Under the pieces are notes generated by a model that saw only the letters and a program-made list of their open reading frames with translations, was not told where the DNA came from and made no database searches. The position numbers and the translations under genes were made by a program. Positions 42,248 through 51,240 of a stretch of DNA of 64,000 nt are shown piece by piece. Origin of the DNA: Opitutaceae bacterium (GTDB lineage Bacteria > Verrucomicrobiota > Verrucomicrobiia > Opitutales > Opitutaceae); NCBI GenBank assembly GCA_028280945.1, contig JANQKV010000072.1, positions 17,864 to 81,863 of the forward strand. The letters are read 5' to 3'. How positions within the stretch are numbered: position 1 is the first letter of the stretch; each line of letters opens with the position of its first letter.

Positions 42248-43009
42248 TTATTTCCACAAAACGACAAACGACTGATCTTCACGTTGGAAAAAGAAGCGGC
42301 GGAAGGCCCTTAGCACACCCAAGACGAACTTTCCACGAACCTCGCCGGAAGAACGGGCCTGGCGATAGGAGGACCGGTAGACGGTGCGCAGAAAATCCCA
42401 TGGTTCCGGCAGTTTCAGGTGTCGGGAAAACCCAGCGACATGGCCCAGCTCCACGATCTTGGCAATGGGCATGTCTTTTTCGTGCACCCCAAACTCCTTG
42501 ACGGCTTGGCGGGAGGTCTCCGTGCCTCCGTGCCCTTGGCCAGGCTCAAATGCGATCAACACGCCGTCGGGTTTGAGGATGCGGTGGGCGTTGCGCAGTG
42601 CAGCCGCTTCGTCCTCCGCGTGGTGGAGGGAGGAAAAGAAGATCGCTGCATCGAACGACCCCTCCTCGGCGGCGAGGTTCTCGTAGTCCGCCACCTGAAA
42701 CTCGAGATGCTCCAAGCCCAACGCATCCCGCTGGGTGGTTCCGGCTGCGATGGCCTCAGGGGAGATATCGACCCCCAGCACGTCGTAGCCCCGCCGAGCA
42801 AGCATGATGGAGAGCCACCCCACACCGCAGCCCAGTTCCACGATTCTTGCCGGTGGCGGTCCGAGCAGGTGGAAGATGGCAGTGATGTTCCCAAGGTCCC
42901 AGTCGCACTTTCGATCCGTGAAGGGTTTGCCCAGAGCACGTTGAATCTCCTCCGGCCCCACTCGCGCAAAATACTCACGCTCTCCTTGCTTCGGGTCCGG
43001 TGCGGTCAT
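42248..43009 (-). CDS. Class I SAM-dependent methyltransferase
   Basis: 253 residues. The SAM-binding motif I is V-E-L-G-C-G-V-G-W-L, followed by VLGVDISPEAI (motif II acidic) and DAAIFFSSLHHAEDE (motif IV). L-K-P-D-G-V-L-I-A-F-E-P is typical of motif VI. The N-terminal segment before motif I (PEEIQRALGKPFTDRKC) is about 55 residues long and probably caps the active site. The substrate is unknown; lipids or acyl carrier-bound intermediates are possible because an ACP gene is 50 bp upstream. It lies 45 bp upstream of the ABC ATPase gene. Confidence 0.9.
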   Translation of the reverse strand: MTAPDPKQGEREYFARVGPEEIQRALGKPFTDRKCDWDLGNITAIFHLLGPPPARIVELGCGVGWLSIMLARRGYDVLGVDISPEAIAAGTTQRDALGLEHLEFQVADYENLAAEEGSFDAAIFFSSLHHAEDEAAALRNAHRILKPDGVLIAFEPGQGHGGTETSRQAVKEFGVHEKDMPIAKIVELGHVAGFSRHLKLPEPWDFLRTVYRSSYRQARSSGEVRGKFVLGVLRAFRRFFFQREDQSFVVLWK

Positions 43010-43059
43010 TTGCGGTCAACAGCAGCGTTGGCCGATTGCACCGTCAATCCTCCAGCGGA

Positions 43060-43434
43060 TCAAGGCAGAGCTTTCGTCACGACAAAACTCTTGATCTCCC
43101 CCAGCGTGCACAGGTGGCGCATTTCCTCGGCGGAGACGGTGATGTGAAAAACCTCTTCAGTCAGCAGCACGATTTCCATCAGCGTAAGGGAGTCGAGACC
43201 GAGGTCTTCGCTCAGTTTGAGCCGATCATTGCCCGTGCGTAACAGGTGGCGGTTTTCCGGTTCCACGAACCGCTCGATCACGCCGATGACAATCAAGGGG
43301 AGCAGCACCGGGTTGCGTGTTGCCCGAAATTCGATGGCGGCTACCACAACTTCCGGACGGCAGCGCTTGAGTTTTTGGCGGAGTTCTTCGGCGGTAGCAG
43401 GAGTAGGGATGGACTCGGGTGAGGTCATGTTCAT
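43060..43434 (-). CDS. Acyl carrier protein with N-terminal extension
   Basis: 124 residues from the ATG at 43434 (the alternative at 43428 removes two). The phosphopantetheine site is LGLDS82LTLMEIVLL, with Ser82 the modified residue. The helices around it (R-L-K-L-S-E-D, E-E-V-F-H-I-T-V, M-R-H-L-C-T-L-G-E-I) fit an ACP. About 45 residues precede the normal ACP core, which is unusual for a housekeeping ACP. It leads an ACP-methyltransferase-ABC ATPase unit that converges on the ketosynthase-containing operon, hinting that they share acyl chemistry. That link is inference. Confidence 0.85.
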   Translation of the reverse strand: MNMTSPESIPTPATAEELRQKLKRCRPEVVVAAIEFRATRNPVLLPLIVIGVIERFVEPENRHLLRTGNDRLKLSEDLGLDSLTLMEIVLLTEEVFHITVSAEEMRHLCTLGEIKSFVVTKALP

Positions 43435-43440
43435 TGGCAA

Positions 43441-43477
43441 TGACACGGACGGGGCTCGAACCCGCTATCGGGTTGAC
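43441..43477 (-). other. tRNA 3'-end-like sequence (T-arm remnant)
   Basis: On the minus strand this stretch contains GCGGGTTCGAGCCCCGT, a plausible T-stem/loop with T-T-C-G-A, followed by CCGTGTCA, which could be a 3' acceptor strand and discriminator. No matching 5' acceptor half or anticodon arm is found upstream, where the TonB receptor gene ends. It may be a scar of integration at a tRNA 3' end, or chance. Confidence 0.25.
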
Positions 43478-43478
43478 C

Positions 43479-46400
43479 TTAAAACTCGGCAGTTAAGGAG
43501 AGGGAGTAGGTGCGCCCGCGCCAGTCGCCATAGGGCCGAATGCCGCTGCGATTCTCGGCATTTCCATAGCGCGGATAGGCGTTCTTGAATACGTTATTGA
43601 TCCGTAGCTGTCCCTTGAGTCCCAGCCGGGAGTTTTCGGGCAACAACCAGTGACCCAAATCAGCTTGGACAAACACGTCAGCCTGCCAAAACGGGTCTAT
43701 CGTCCTGGCGCCATGGCCGGCCCATTGGGTGCGAGGAAGCCGCTGGGAGTGGAAGTATTGCCCATCAAAACCCAGTCCGAGGTGGGCGTTGGACCAGCCT
43801 CCACCAAAGGTGGCGCGGTATTCCAGCAGGCTTGCCGATGAGCCACTGGGATCGCGAATTTCGTCAAACGTGCGGCCGTCGGCGACGATCTGCGCCTCAT
43901 ATTTTTGGAAATACATAATGCGAGCGCGCAGGTCGATGGTGCCGCCCCAAATGTCCCGTCGGGCGAAGTCGAACGATCCCATCCAACTCTGCGCGTGGCG
44001 CTCGGAGAGATTGGCTGAAGTGGTGTAGAAAACGGAAACCCGGCCGGGTAGATCTGGTGTGTCCGGGTCTGAGACTTCCCGTTCGACAAGCTCCGGAAAA
44101 AACTCCTCAAGATCGAGCAACTCGGTTGGGCCCAGGCCAAAGATTTCATTGGTCTTGCGAGTATCGAAAAAATCAAGCGACATCCGGAAACGGTTGCGGT
44201 CGCCCCGCTCGTAGATGAGACCCGCGGTTTGCGTGACCGCGTTCTCACTGGCCAAGGACGTGTTGATCACGAGGCGAGATTCGGCTAGATAACTTTCGTT
44301 GCGTCGAGGATCGGTAATCGATACCAGAAATGCGCCACCACCGCCACCAATGCCGGTTGAAATCCGGCTGCTCATAAAGGGCGTGGGAAAGCGGTTGGAG
44401 GTCGTGAAACTACCTCGCACACTGAGGCCGTTCTGCAGCCCGAGCTTCAGGGCCACCGTGGGCGCCAAATTGGTTTCAGCCGACGTGTCCGCCATGATGT
44501 AGCGGGCCGCAAGGTCAGTTTCCAAGGATTTGATCCATGCTGGGAGCTTGTCGCGAGGAAGCAGAGGGGCCTGAAGCTCGGAGAAAAAACTCACTCGCTC
44601 GAGGGTGCGTCCGGCCCAGCGGGCGGGTGGTTTGGCTTCCGTGCCGTCGCCAAATCGCAGGGGACTGTCCACTCCGGCCAACGTCGAGATACGATAATCC
44701 GCGCCGAGATTCAGCACACCTTGGCCGGTCGGCAGCGGGAGCGACTCATGGGTGAGGCGGAAAGCACCATCAAACGTCTCGTAGTCGCCGAGGGTGGCAA
44801 ACTCCCCGCGGCCCTGAGTGTAGACGATCACCTCCTCGTAGAATTCGGGAGGAGGTGCATACACCTGAGTGTCACGAAACGGATCGTAAAGACCGCGGTC
44901 GATAAGCGACTGCCAGCGACGCTTGTCGACGGAATCGATGCCCCGGTATTTGGTCTCGCTAAATGCGTATTGGGTATCGAGTGCAAGTTGCATGCCCCAA
45001 GGCAGGTCCAGGAGCGCGCTGCCGACCAGAGTGTAAAAATCCAACGTAGCCTCGTCGTAGTTTTCTCCCAGCGCGATGGGAGTGTCGTAGAGCGAGACCA
45101 GCACATCACGGTCGAACGGATTGAAAGGGTTGTCTGCCCTCACCACCAGGTCTGCGTTTTGCACTTGGTGGCCACGATTGATGACCGTTTTTGAGTAAGC
45201 GGCGTCGAAGCCAACTTCCAGCGCAGGAAACGCTTCCAACACGGACGACACGTAGAACAGACTGCGGTTTTGGCGGCGACCATAGGGATAATCCAGACCG
45301 CCGAGTGCGTTGGCCACCAGTCCCGGACTGTCGTAACCATCGTAATTGCGGATACCCAGCCGATCAATCAGCGAAGCCGCCGCATCGGTGCCACGGGTGC
45401 CGGGAGCCGTGGAGGTCACCCGGTTGGGCTGGCCTGCGACCAACGGCGCTCCGTTGGTTGATCGCACGTTGGGAGTGGCGGCGAAAAGCGCCTCATTGTC
45501 GGCCACTGGATCGTCCGTCACGTTGCGGCGATGATTGAGCTCCGATTCGTTGGCCGGCTCGGATGTGGTGAAGTTGGCGTTAAACCGGACACTCAGGCGA
45601 CCATCGAGCAACACCTGGTTGTGCAGGAGCGAAACATAGGACGTCGACGCATCAAAGTTCTCGGTGGCGTTTGTGTAGGTGGTGGTGACTTCGGTGTGGT
45701 TGCCGAAGTCATCGGGGCGAAGCAGGATGTTGATGACGCCGCCCACGGCATTGCCGCTGTAGAGGGCGGAGGCGGAAGCGGGCAGAACCTGAATCTGTTG
45801 TACCAGCGACAAGGGGATGAAGTTTACGTCCGGGGCTTGGGGCGGAGAACCCACGGTGAGGATTTCCGGCAGGCGCCGACCGTTGACCAGCACCACGGTT
45901 TCCTCCGTGGAGAAACCGCGCAGCGAAAGATTGCTGCTGCCCACGCTGGTGGCCTCGCCGCCGACCTGTTGTTCCGGTGGCAGCGATGTGGCGTCCGTAT
46001 CCAAGAGTTCGCGCCGCAGGAATTCGTTGAGATTCACCGCACCGCTGCGCATGATGCGGTCGCGGTCGTAGACGATAAAGGGCAGGGCGTCGTTCATCGA
46101 GCGGGTGATGTCCAGGTTTCCGCCGGCGCGCCGCGGTCCCCAGACCGTGGGGCCTGGATCCAGGGGGCCGTGGCGATCGATTCGACCCTTTACCACAAAG
46201 GCATCCATTTCGGATACATTGTTGAGTGGGGTGATCAACTCGCTGGCGAGCTGGGTGCGGCGGTTTGAGCTTACGATCGCATTCTCGATCTCAAGGGTAC
46301 GAAATCCCGGCCGCTCGGCGACGATTCGATAAGTGCCGGGCGGCACGTTGGTGAAACCGAATTCGCCGTGCAGGTTGGTGGTGGTGGAACGAAGCAGATC

Positions 46401-46778
46401 GGGCACGTGAATGGTGGTGCCGGTGGCCGACTCGCCGTTGCTGGGTTCCACTCGGCCCACGAGTTTGCCGGGCGGTGGTTCCAGTTTCACCACGGCGTAG
46501 CGGCCGTTTTGCTGGGTTGGCATGAATCCCGTGCCCCGCAGCAGGATCACCAGGGCATCGCTGGGCTGATAAGCGCCGACCACCGGATGCGATCGGATGC
46601 GCCGCAAAGGTTTGGCCGCGTAAAGGATATCCACGCCGGACTGGTCGGTGAATTGTGCCAGTGCCCGGTCGCCTCGTTGGGCGGGGATATCAAATTCGAC
46701 CGCTTGGCCGGACAGGGAGAGGACGGCCAGGCCGCATGCCAACCAGATCCAGCTAATGGCTCGAAAGCGACGAGTCAT
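43479..46778 (-). CDS. TonB-dependent receptor with STN and carboxypeptidase-regulatory-like domains
   Basis: A 1099-residue outer-membrane receptor. After the signal peptide (to about residue 27), an STN domain (VEFDIPAQRGDRALAQFTDQ, about 28-100) shows that it signals to a FecR anti-sigma factor. A carboxypeptidase-regulatory-like beta domain (about 110-180, VPPGTYRIVAERPGF) follows, then the plug (FLRRELLDTDATSLPPEQ; LSLRGFSTEETVVLVNGRRL) and a long barrel ending in G-R-T-Y-S-L-S-L-T-A-E-F, with the terminal Phe needed for barrel insertion. It is 20 bp after fecR in the ECF-FecR-receptor order. The ligand may be a siderophore or a glycan; the sequence does not say. Confidence 0.93.
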   Translation of the reverse strand: MTRRFRAISWIWLACGLAVLSLSGQAVEFDIPAQRGDRALAQFTDQSGVDILYAAKPLRRIRSHPVVGAYQPSDALVILLRGTGFMPTQQNGRYAVVKLEPPPGKLVGRVEPSNGESATGTTIHVPDLLRSTTTNLHGEFGFTNVPPGTYRIVAERPGFRTLEIENAIVSSNRRTQLASELITPLNNVSEMDAFVVKGRIDRHGPLDPGPTVWGPRRAGGNLDITRSMNDALPFIVYDRDRIMRSGAVNLNEFLRRELLDTDATSLPPEQQVGGEATSVGSSNLSLRGFSTEETVVLVNGRRLPEILTVGSPPQAPDVNFIPLSLVQQIQVLPASASALYSGNAVGGVINILLRPDDFGNHTEVTTTYTNATENFDASTSYVSLLHNQVLLDGRLSVRFNANFTTSEPANESELNHRRNVTDDPVADNEALFAATPNVRSTNGAPLVAGQPNRVTSTAPGTRGTDAAASLIDRLGIRNYDGYDSPGLVANALGGLDYPYGRRQNRSLFYVSSVLEAFPALEVGFDAAYSKTVINRGHQVQNADLVVRADNPFNPFDRDVLVSLYDTPIALGENYDEATLDFYTLVGSALLDLPWGMQLALDTQYAFSETKYRGIDSVDKRRWQSLIDRGLYDPFRDTQVYAPPPEFYEEVIVYTQGRGEFATLGDYETFDGAFRLTHESLPLPTGQGVLNLGADYRISTLAGVDSPLRFGDGTEAKPPARWAGRTLERVSFFSELQAPLLPRDKLPAWIKSLETDLAARYIMADTSAETNLAPTVALKLGLQNGLSVRGSFTTSNRFPTPFMSSRISTGIGGGGGAFLVSITDPRRNESYLAESRLVINTSLASENAVTQTAGLIYERGDRNRFRMSLDFFDTRKTNEIFGLGPTELLDLEEFFPELVEREVSDPDTPDLPGRVSVFYTTSANLSERHAQSWMGSFDFARRDIWGGTIDLRARIMYFQKYEAQIVADGRTFDEIRDPSGSSASLLEYRATFGGGWSNAHLGLGFDGQYFHSQRLPRTQWAGHGARTIDPFWQADVFVQADLGHWLLPENSRLGLKGQLRINNVFKNAYPRYGNAENRSGIRPYGDWRGRTYSLSLTAEF

Positions 46779-46797
46779 GGGGTGGATTTTGGTGCAA

Positions 46798-47790
46798 TCA
46801 GTTGCGCCCGACTACGCGGATTGTGCCACTTTGGTCGCGGATAACGCGCACGGGATGAACCGTTTCGAGAATCAATAGGAAATTATCCAAATCCGCGAGG
46901 GTGAAGCGACCGCTCAAGCCGAGCTCTGCCACGTCGCTGGCAGCACTGATACCAACGCCATGGAAATGAGAGAACCGTGCCAGCACCTCTTGAAGGGGGG
47001 CATTGTCCAGTGCGAGCTGGCCCTCGCGCCAGGCGAGTTCGTTGGCCAATACTTCGTCGGAGAGACGGGTGACGGTAGGTTCGCCACCGTTAAGGGTGAG
47101 CTGATCATGGCTTGCGAGTTTGATTGGAGCGGAGGCGGAACGCCGGTCATTCTCGCCCAAGCGGACCTCAACCGAGCCCTCGGCCACTGTGATGGCCAGG
47201 TTTTGGGTGGTGAGGGTGCGTACATCAAAGGCGGTTCCGGTCACGCGCACCGAGCCCAGCGGGGTGTCCACGATAAAGGGACGCGTGGTATCCTGAGTGA
47301 CGACAAAGAATGCCTGCCCACCGCCGAGCCGCACGCGGCGTTCGGTATCCGTGGCTTGAAAAGCCAGGTTGGTATGGGCGTTGAGTTCAACCTGGGTTCC
47401 GTCTGAAAGCACAACCGACTGGCATTCAGCGATGGCAGTGGCGATGCGCTGCAGCGAGTCGCCCGGTGACGGAGTGCGGAGAAGGACAACCGCGAGGCAG
47501 GCCGCCGCAGCCAATCCCGCGATCGTCCACCATGCGTTGATGATCCTGGCACGAGGACTGGCCGGAGCGGATGATTCGGAGCGGCTCATCAACTGCGGTA
47601 AACGGGTTTCGAGTTCGGCGGAGAGTTGGCAATATGCGGCGAGGGCCTGCCGGTGGCTATCGTCTTCGGTCAGCCAGTGGTCGAGTTGCGCACATTGATC
47701 GTCGGAGAGTTCACCGCCCTCGAGGCGAGCGGCCCAGAGCGAGGCTTGGATTTCCACATCTTCCGGAAAGGCAGCAGGTTGATCATTCAT
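46798..47790 (-). CDS. FecR family anti-sigma regulator
   Basis: 330 residues. The cytosolic N-terminal part (about 1-85: AARLEGGELSDDQCAQLDHW) matches the sigma-binding DUF4880 region. A membrane helix lies near 89-105. The periplasmic FecR domain has QSVVLSDGTQVELNAHTNL and VRVTGTAFDVR, and the end (LSGRFTLADLDNFLLILETV) is the C-terminal receptor-contacting half. It couples the receptor's STN domain to the ECF sigma factor. Its start overlaps the sigma gene by 4 bp and its stop is 20 bp before the receptor start. Confidence 0.92.
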   Translation of the reverse strand: MNDQPAAFPEDVEIQASLWAARLEGGELSDDQCAQLDHWLTEDDSHRQALAAYCQLSAELETRLPQLMSRSESSAPASPRARIINAWWTIAGLAAAACLAVVLLRTPSPGDSLQRIATAIAECQSVVLSDGTQVELNAHTNLAFQATDTERRVRLGGGQAFFVVTQDTTRPFIVDTPLGSVRVTGTAFDVRTLTTQNLAITVAEGSVEVRLGENDRRSASAPIKLASHDQLTLNGGEPTVTRLSDEVLANELAWREGQLALDNAPLQEVLARFSHFHGVGISAASDVAELGLSGRFTLADLDNFLLILETVHPVRVIRDQSGTIRVVGRN

Positions 47791-48389
47791 CGGGCAAAAG
47801 GGGAATCAGAGGTTTCGGCGGGGAGGGCAGCGCGCAGCAGACGAAGGGCTCGTGCGTGTTGTTTTTCGACCGTGCTGACAGCGATGCCGAGGCGCTCGGC
47901 GATTTCACGGTGGGAGAGCAACTCCACCTTGCGCAGGATCAACACTTGGCGGCAGCCCGGAGGCAGATCGCCAATGGCGGTGCGGAGCAGACCCCATTCC
48001 TGACGCGCGCTGACTTGATCGGGCACACTGGGAGAATTCGCGGCGGCGGTGTCGACGGTGACATCGGTGGGCGCTACGGGTGAGATGTCGCGGCGCCGCA
48101 GCCGATTGATGGCGAGACGCCGGGCCGTGGTGTAGAGGAGCGCCTCCGGTTTCCGGGCGGGTTTTTGGTAAATCCTGGCGTAGGCGTCATGGGCAATTTC
48201 CTCGGCCTCACCGGAATTTCCCAGCAGACGATGCAGGTAGCGGCGGAGCGGCAGCAACGTGGACTGATAAAACGCTCCGAACTTGTCCGGTTCAGAAGGG
48301 GGAGATGCAGACGGTCCCGCTGGGGTGTCAGGCGGTGTTTCCATGGGGGAAATGGCGACTAGTGCATTCACGTTCACGTCCCTCGACAC
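47787..48389 (-). CDS. ECF RNA polymerase sigma factor
   Basis: 200 residues (the ATG at 48344 is a plausible shorter start, since the first 30 residues are Pro/Ser-rich and unrelated). Region 2 spans about 40-105 (FYQSTLLPLRRYLHRLL, EEIAHDAYARIY, ALLYTTARRLAINRLRR), and region 4 about 140-190 (LPPGCRQVLILRKVELLSHR, EIAERLGIAVSTVEKQHARA). It is paired with FecR and a TonB receptor and should respond to an outer-membrane ligand. A decayed copy of its region 2 lies at 51093-51240. The 859-residue exported protein gene ends 18 bp upstream on the same strand. Confidence 0.93.
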   Translation of the reverse strand: MSRDVNVNALVAISPMETPPDTPAGPSASPPSEPDKFGAFYQSTLLPLRRYLHRLLGNSGEAEEIAHDAYARIYQKPARKPEALLYTTARRLAINRLRRRDISPVAPTDVTVDTAAANSPSVPDQVSARQEWGLLRTAIGDLPPGCRQVLILRKVELLSHREIAERLGIAVSTVEKQHARALRLLRAALPAETSDSPFAR

Positions 48390-48407
48390 GCCAAGCCTCG
48401 AATCCCG

Positions 48408-50987
48408 CTATTCGTCGATCAAGTAAACCTCCAATAAAGCGGTGCCGGACTCTCCATCCACTCCTTCGACGTGCAGGGTATAGGAACCATCAGGGAGAGA
48501 GAGTAGAATGGCCGCATCATTGCTATCGGGAGCAAGTTCAAATGCCCCCACCTCGCGGGATTTGATTCTGATAGCCTCGACCTCGGGAGCATCGCCCCAT
48601 CGATCATTGTTGGCGATGAGCTCTCCCGTAGCGCTGAATACGTTAAGCAAGGGGTTTTTGAGGGGGTTCGCGACACCGTGGTTCGATAGACTAGGTCCAA
48701 TAGCGCGGATCAGAACGCGGGCAGATCGGCCAAACCCGTGCGGATCCTGGATCGCGAGTCCACCAATCAGAACCTGTTCCCCTTGGCCAGTGAAGCTGCG
48801 CAGCGAGAGATTGGTCAAACGGTTCTCCGCATAACCATCGTCGTTGAATCCGTTCTCGATCTCATAGATCTCCAGCAGCGCGATTCCGCGGTCGTCCTGC
48901 GGACCATCGCCGAGATGCACCGTGGCCGTGCCCCGGCCCAAAACCACGGTCAATGAGGCATCCTTGCTGCCGCTTTCGAGCGGAAAGGCTCCAACCTTGA
49001 AAGCTGGGTCAAAATCTGGAGGCAGTGCTCGCCAGTCGTCATTTGTGCCGATCAGATTGGCCGCCGAATCGAACAGTGCGAGATTGGGGTCGGGCAAAAA
49101 TTCGGACACCCCAAACCGTCTCAGCGTGGGGCCCACGGCTCGCAACAGCACTGGCGCGGTGAGTTCAGGCCAGCGCGTCTCCAGGCTGAATCCCAAAATA
49201 GATTTCTCAAGGGAGGGTTCGGTCCAAATCCGCCCCGAAAGATTTGCGAGCCGGACCTGCTCAGTCAGCTCAAATCTTACCGGTGCAACGGCCGCGACCC
49301 CAAGCTCATTCCCGATTCGCAGGCCGACTTGCCCCAAGTGCTCGGCGGCGAAGCTGACGTAGACCATGCGGGGGAGAGTGGGATTGCTTGGGAGGTTTTG
49401 GGCAAAAATGGGTATCCAATCAAAGGACATAAAACCGGTCGACTCGATGGCTGCCGCGAGTTCAACCACGTCCCCTCCTTGCAGTGACCCATGATCGCGG
49501 ATATCACCGTTTTGTGTGCGGCGAATGGAACCGCCGGGTGGCGGCGTATCGTAATGAGCACGATTCAAGTCGATTCGTGCCAATCCGCGGGTGGGATGTC
49601 CGGCCCAGTCCGCAAAACGTCCAACCACTACCAGGTAATGTTCTCCAACGGGCATGAAACCGGTGACAAGCCCGGGGCTTGGCGGTTGGTCATGACTGTT
49701 GTTGATAAAGAAACTCGGGTCGGCTTCGAAGGTGGTGGACGACCGGCGCACGAAGCCAGGTAAGTTGTCGTTGGTATGCACCAATGCCCCGTCGGGCATG
49801 AGCCTCCATCCGACACCCAAGTTAAGGTGAAGAGATTTTGCCGGGTCTTCGATTTCGCCATTCGATTGGTGAGTCTGGAGAGATTTCGAATACTTGTAGT
49901 CTCGCTCCACAACAATGGCCCCATCGTGTCTCTCTGCGAAACTGAGCCACCGCACATTTTCGGAATTCACCGTAATCAGTTTCGAGAGCAGCGATCCGTC
50001 GTCGCCCAGTCGGGCGATAATCCGGGTTCGGGCCGGACTCGCCACTACATCATATGTGTAATACCCTAGAAGATATCCGCCGGAAACACTGGCGACGAGC
50101 TGCGATATGGCTCCGCGGTGAATTGGTTCGAAGTGGAAAGAGGTGTCTTCCGATCCGTCGGCATTGATCCGTGCCAAGAGCCAGTGCTGTTCTGAGGAAG
50201 AGGTTTCCATCGTGGTCGTGGAGGGTGTCTCGATCGTTACCCTTTGTCCGAGAACCACCCGCCCCGCGGCGTCCTGGGCGGCGAGCCGCAGGGGCGAATC
50301 ATGGTGCAAACTCGATGGTAGGGTGATGGGGTCCGGCTTGCCGTTGGGTGTCAAACGGTAGGGCGATTGGCTCGTAATCACTGACCCGTCGGGCAAGACC
50401 GTCAGGATGTAGCCCGCGCTTTCGGGAAATATGTAGCTCTGATCGATGGTCCCATCAGGTCGAATCCGTCTCGGTTGGTCGGAATACGTAGTGCCCGCTG
50501 AATTCAGGGTGGGAAGCATCATGTAAATCGCACCGGATTGGTCGGATCCAATTATCCAGCCCCTGCTGTCAACATCAGCGGTAAATGTGGTGTCGATGTG
50601 AGCTGTCGGCAGATCGAGAACCGAGAGAGCGAAAGGGGAGTGGAACTCACCCCCAGGTTCCCGGAGGACGTAGTAGCCTGCCTGATGTGGCTGCAGATTG
50701 GAGAGTTGGAGCGATGCCGGATTCGTTTTCGAGTCCATTGGCCGGCCATTGAAATACCATTGGTAACCGGGGACATTGGTCGGCAGCCCGGTGGTCAGCG
50801 TAACATCCCCATTTGGTGGTGCATAGCAGAGCTGCACCGGGTGATCGCTGCCTACCGTGGTGAAGGCCACTCCGACCACTCCGGGTTCTGCTTGGAGCAC
50901 GGCTCCGGCGGCGAAAACAGCCAAGACGATACCCAAGTCCTCTCGCCCTCTTTTGATGAAATCAGCAAACGCTTCGTTTAGTAGCAT
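48408..50987 (-). CDS. Large exported protein with Ig-like, beta-propeller-like and duplicated C-terminal domains
   Basis: 859 residues. A hydrophobic segment IVLAVFAAGAVLQA follows about 19 polar residues and looks like a signal peptide, so the true start may be slightly downstream of the ATG at 50987. An Ig-like unit (GYQWYFNGRPMDS, LSNLQPHQAGYYVL) is followed by about 450 residues of propeller-like repeats (FTADVDSRGWIIGSDQSG, ILTVLPDGSVI, FHFEPIHRGAISQLVAS). The C-terminus has two copies of a roughly 140-residue domain, each starting R-L-x-N-L-S and containing VLLRAVGP or VLIRAIGP, then N-D-x-W and A-L-L-E-Y/V-Y. Such tails are common in secreted verrucomicrobial proteins. Role unknown; possibly surface-bound. 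Confidence 0.7.
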   Translation of the reverse strand: MLLNEAFADFIKRGREDLGIVLAVFAAGAVLQAEPGVVGVAFTTVGSDHPVQLCYAPPNGDVTLTTGLPTNVPGYQWYFNGRPMDSKTNPASLQLSNLQPHQAGYYVLREPGGEFHSPFALSVLDLPTAHIDTTFTADVDSRGWIIGSDQSGAIYMMLPTLNSAGTTYSDQPRRIRPDGTIDQSYIFPESAGYILTVLPDGSVITSQSPYRLTPNGKPDPITLPSSLHHDSPLRLAAQDAAGRVVLGQRVTIETPSTTTMETSSSEQHWLLARINADGSEDTSFHFEPIHRGAISQLVASVSGGYLLGYYTYDVVASPARTRIIARLGDDGSLLSKLITVNSENVRWLSFAERHDGAIVVERDYKYSKSLQTHQSNGEIEDPAKSLHLNLGVGWRLMPDGALVHTNDNLPGFVRRSSTTFEADPSFFINNSHDQPPSPGLVTGFMPVGEHYLVVVGRFADWAGHPTRGLARIDLNRAHYDTPPPGGSIRRTQNGDIRDHGSLQGGDVVELAAAIESTGFMSFDWIPIFAQNLPSNPTLPRMVYVSFAAEHLGQVGLRIGNELGVAAVAPVRFELTEQVRLANLSGRIWTEPSLEKSILGFSLETRWPELTAPVLLRAVGPTLRRFGVSEFLPDPNLALFDSAANLIGTNDDWRALPPDFDPAFKVGAFPLESGSKDASLTVVLGRGTATVHLGDGPQDDRGIALLEIYEIENGFNDDGYAENRLTNLSLRSFTGQGEQVLIGGLAIQDPHGFGRSARVLIRAIGPSLSNHGVANPLKNPLLNVFSATGELIANNDRWGDAPEVEAIRIKSREVGAFELAPDSNDAAILLSLPDGSYTLHVEGVDGESGTALLEVYLIDE

Positions 50988-51006
50988 ACCAGTTGAAGCG
51001 ACAGTC

Positions 51007-51028
51007 GACCAGCGGATATCCGCTAGTC
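51007..51028. promoter_or_regulatory. 22-bp near-perfect palindrome upstream of the large exported protein gene
   Basis: The centre AGCGGATATCCGCT (51011-51024) is a perfect 14-bp palindrome; adding GACC and AGTC gives 10 of 11 matching positions per arm. It lies about 20 bp upstream of the start of the exported-protein gene at 50987 on the minus strand, where an operator could sit. No other copy was noticed. Confidence 0.4.
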
Positions 51029-51092
51029 ATGTTGCCAAAAGAAAAGCCCATGGCTGGCAAGGCGACAGGCTTGAGAACTGGAACCGGGTTGC

Positions 51093-51240
51093 ACTTACTC
51101 GAATTTGAGCTCTTCGCCGGCGTCGTTGTTATGTTTGATTGGAGCTAACAATGAGATATTCCGTCGCCGCAGCCAGTTGATGGCGAGACGCCGTGCCTTG
51201 GTGTAGAGGAGCGCTTCCGGTTGCTGGGCGGGTTTTTGAT
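51093..51240 (-). pseudogene. Fragment of an ECF sigma factor gene (region 2)
   Basis: On the minus strand, 51153-51240 is about 85% identical to 48082-48169 in the intact ECF gene. Translation gives QKPAQQPEALLYTKARRLAI followed by N-W-L-R-R-R-N-I-S, against QKPARKPEALLYTTARRLAI and N-R-L-R-R-R-D-I-S in the intact protein. The frame then diverges and stops at 51093-51095; upstream there is a stop codon right before the fragment. Only region 2 survives, with no region 4. The rest of the 475-bp gap (50988-51462) shows no gene. Confidence 0.8.
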
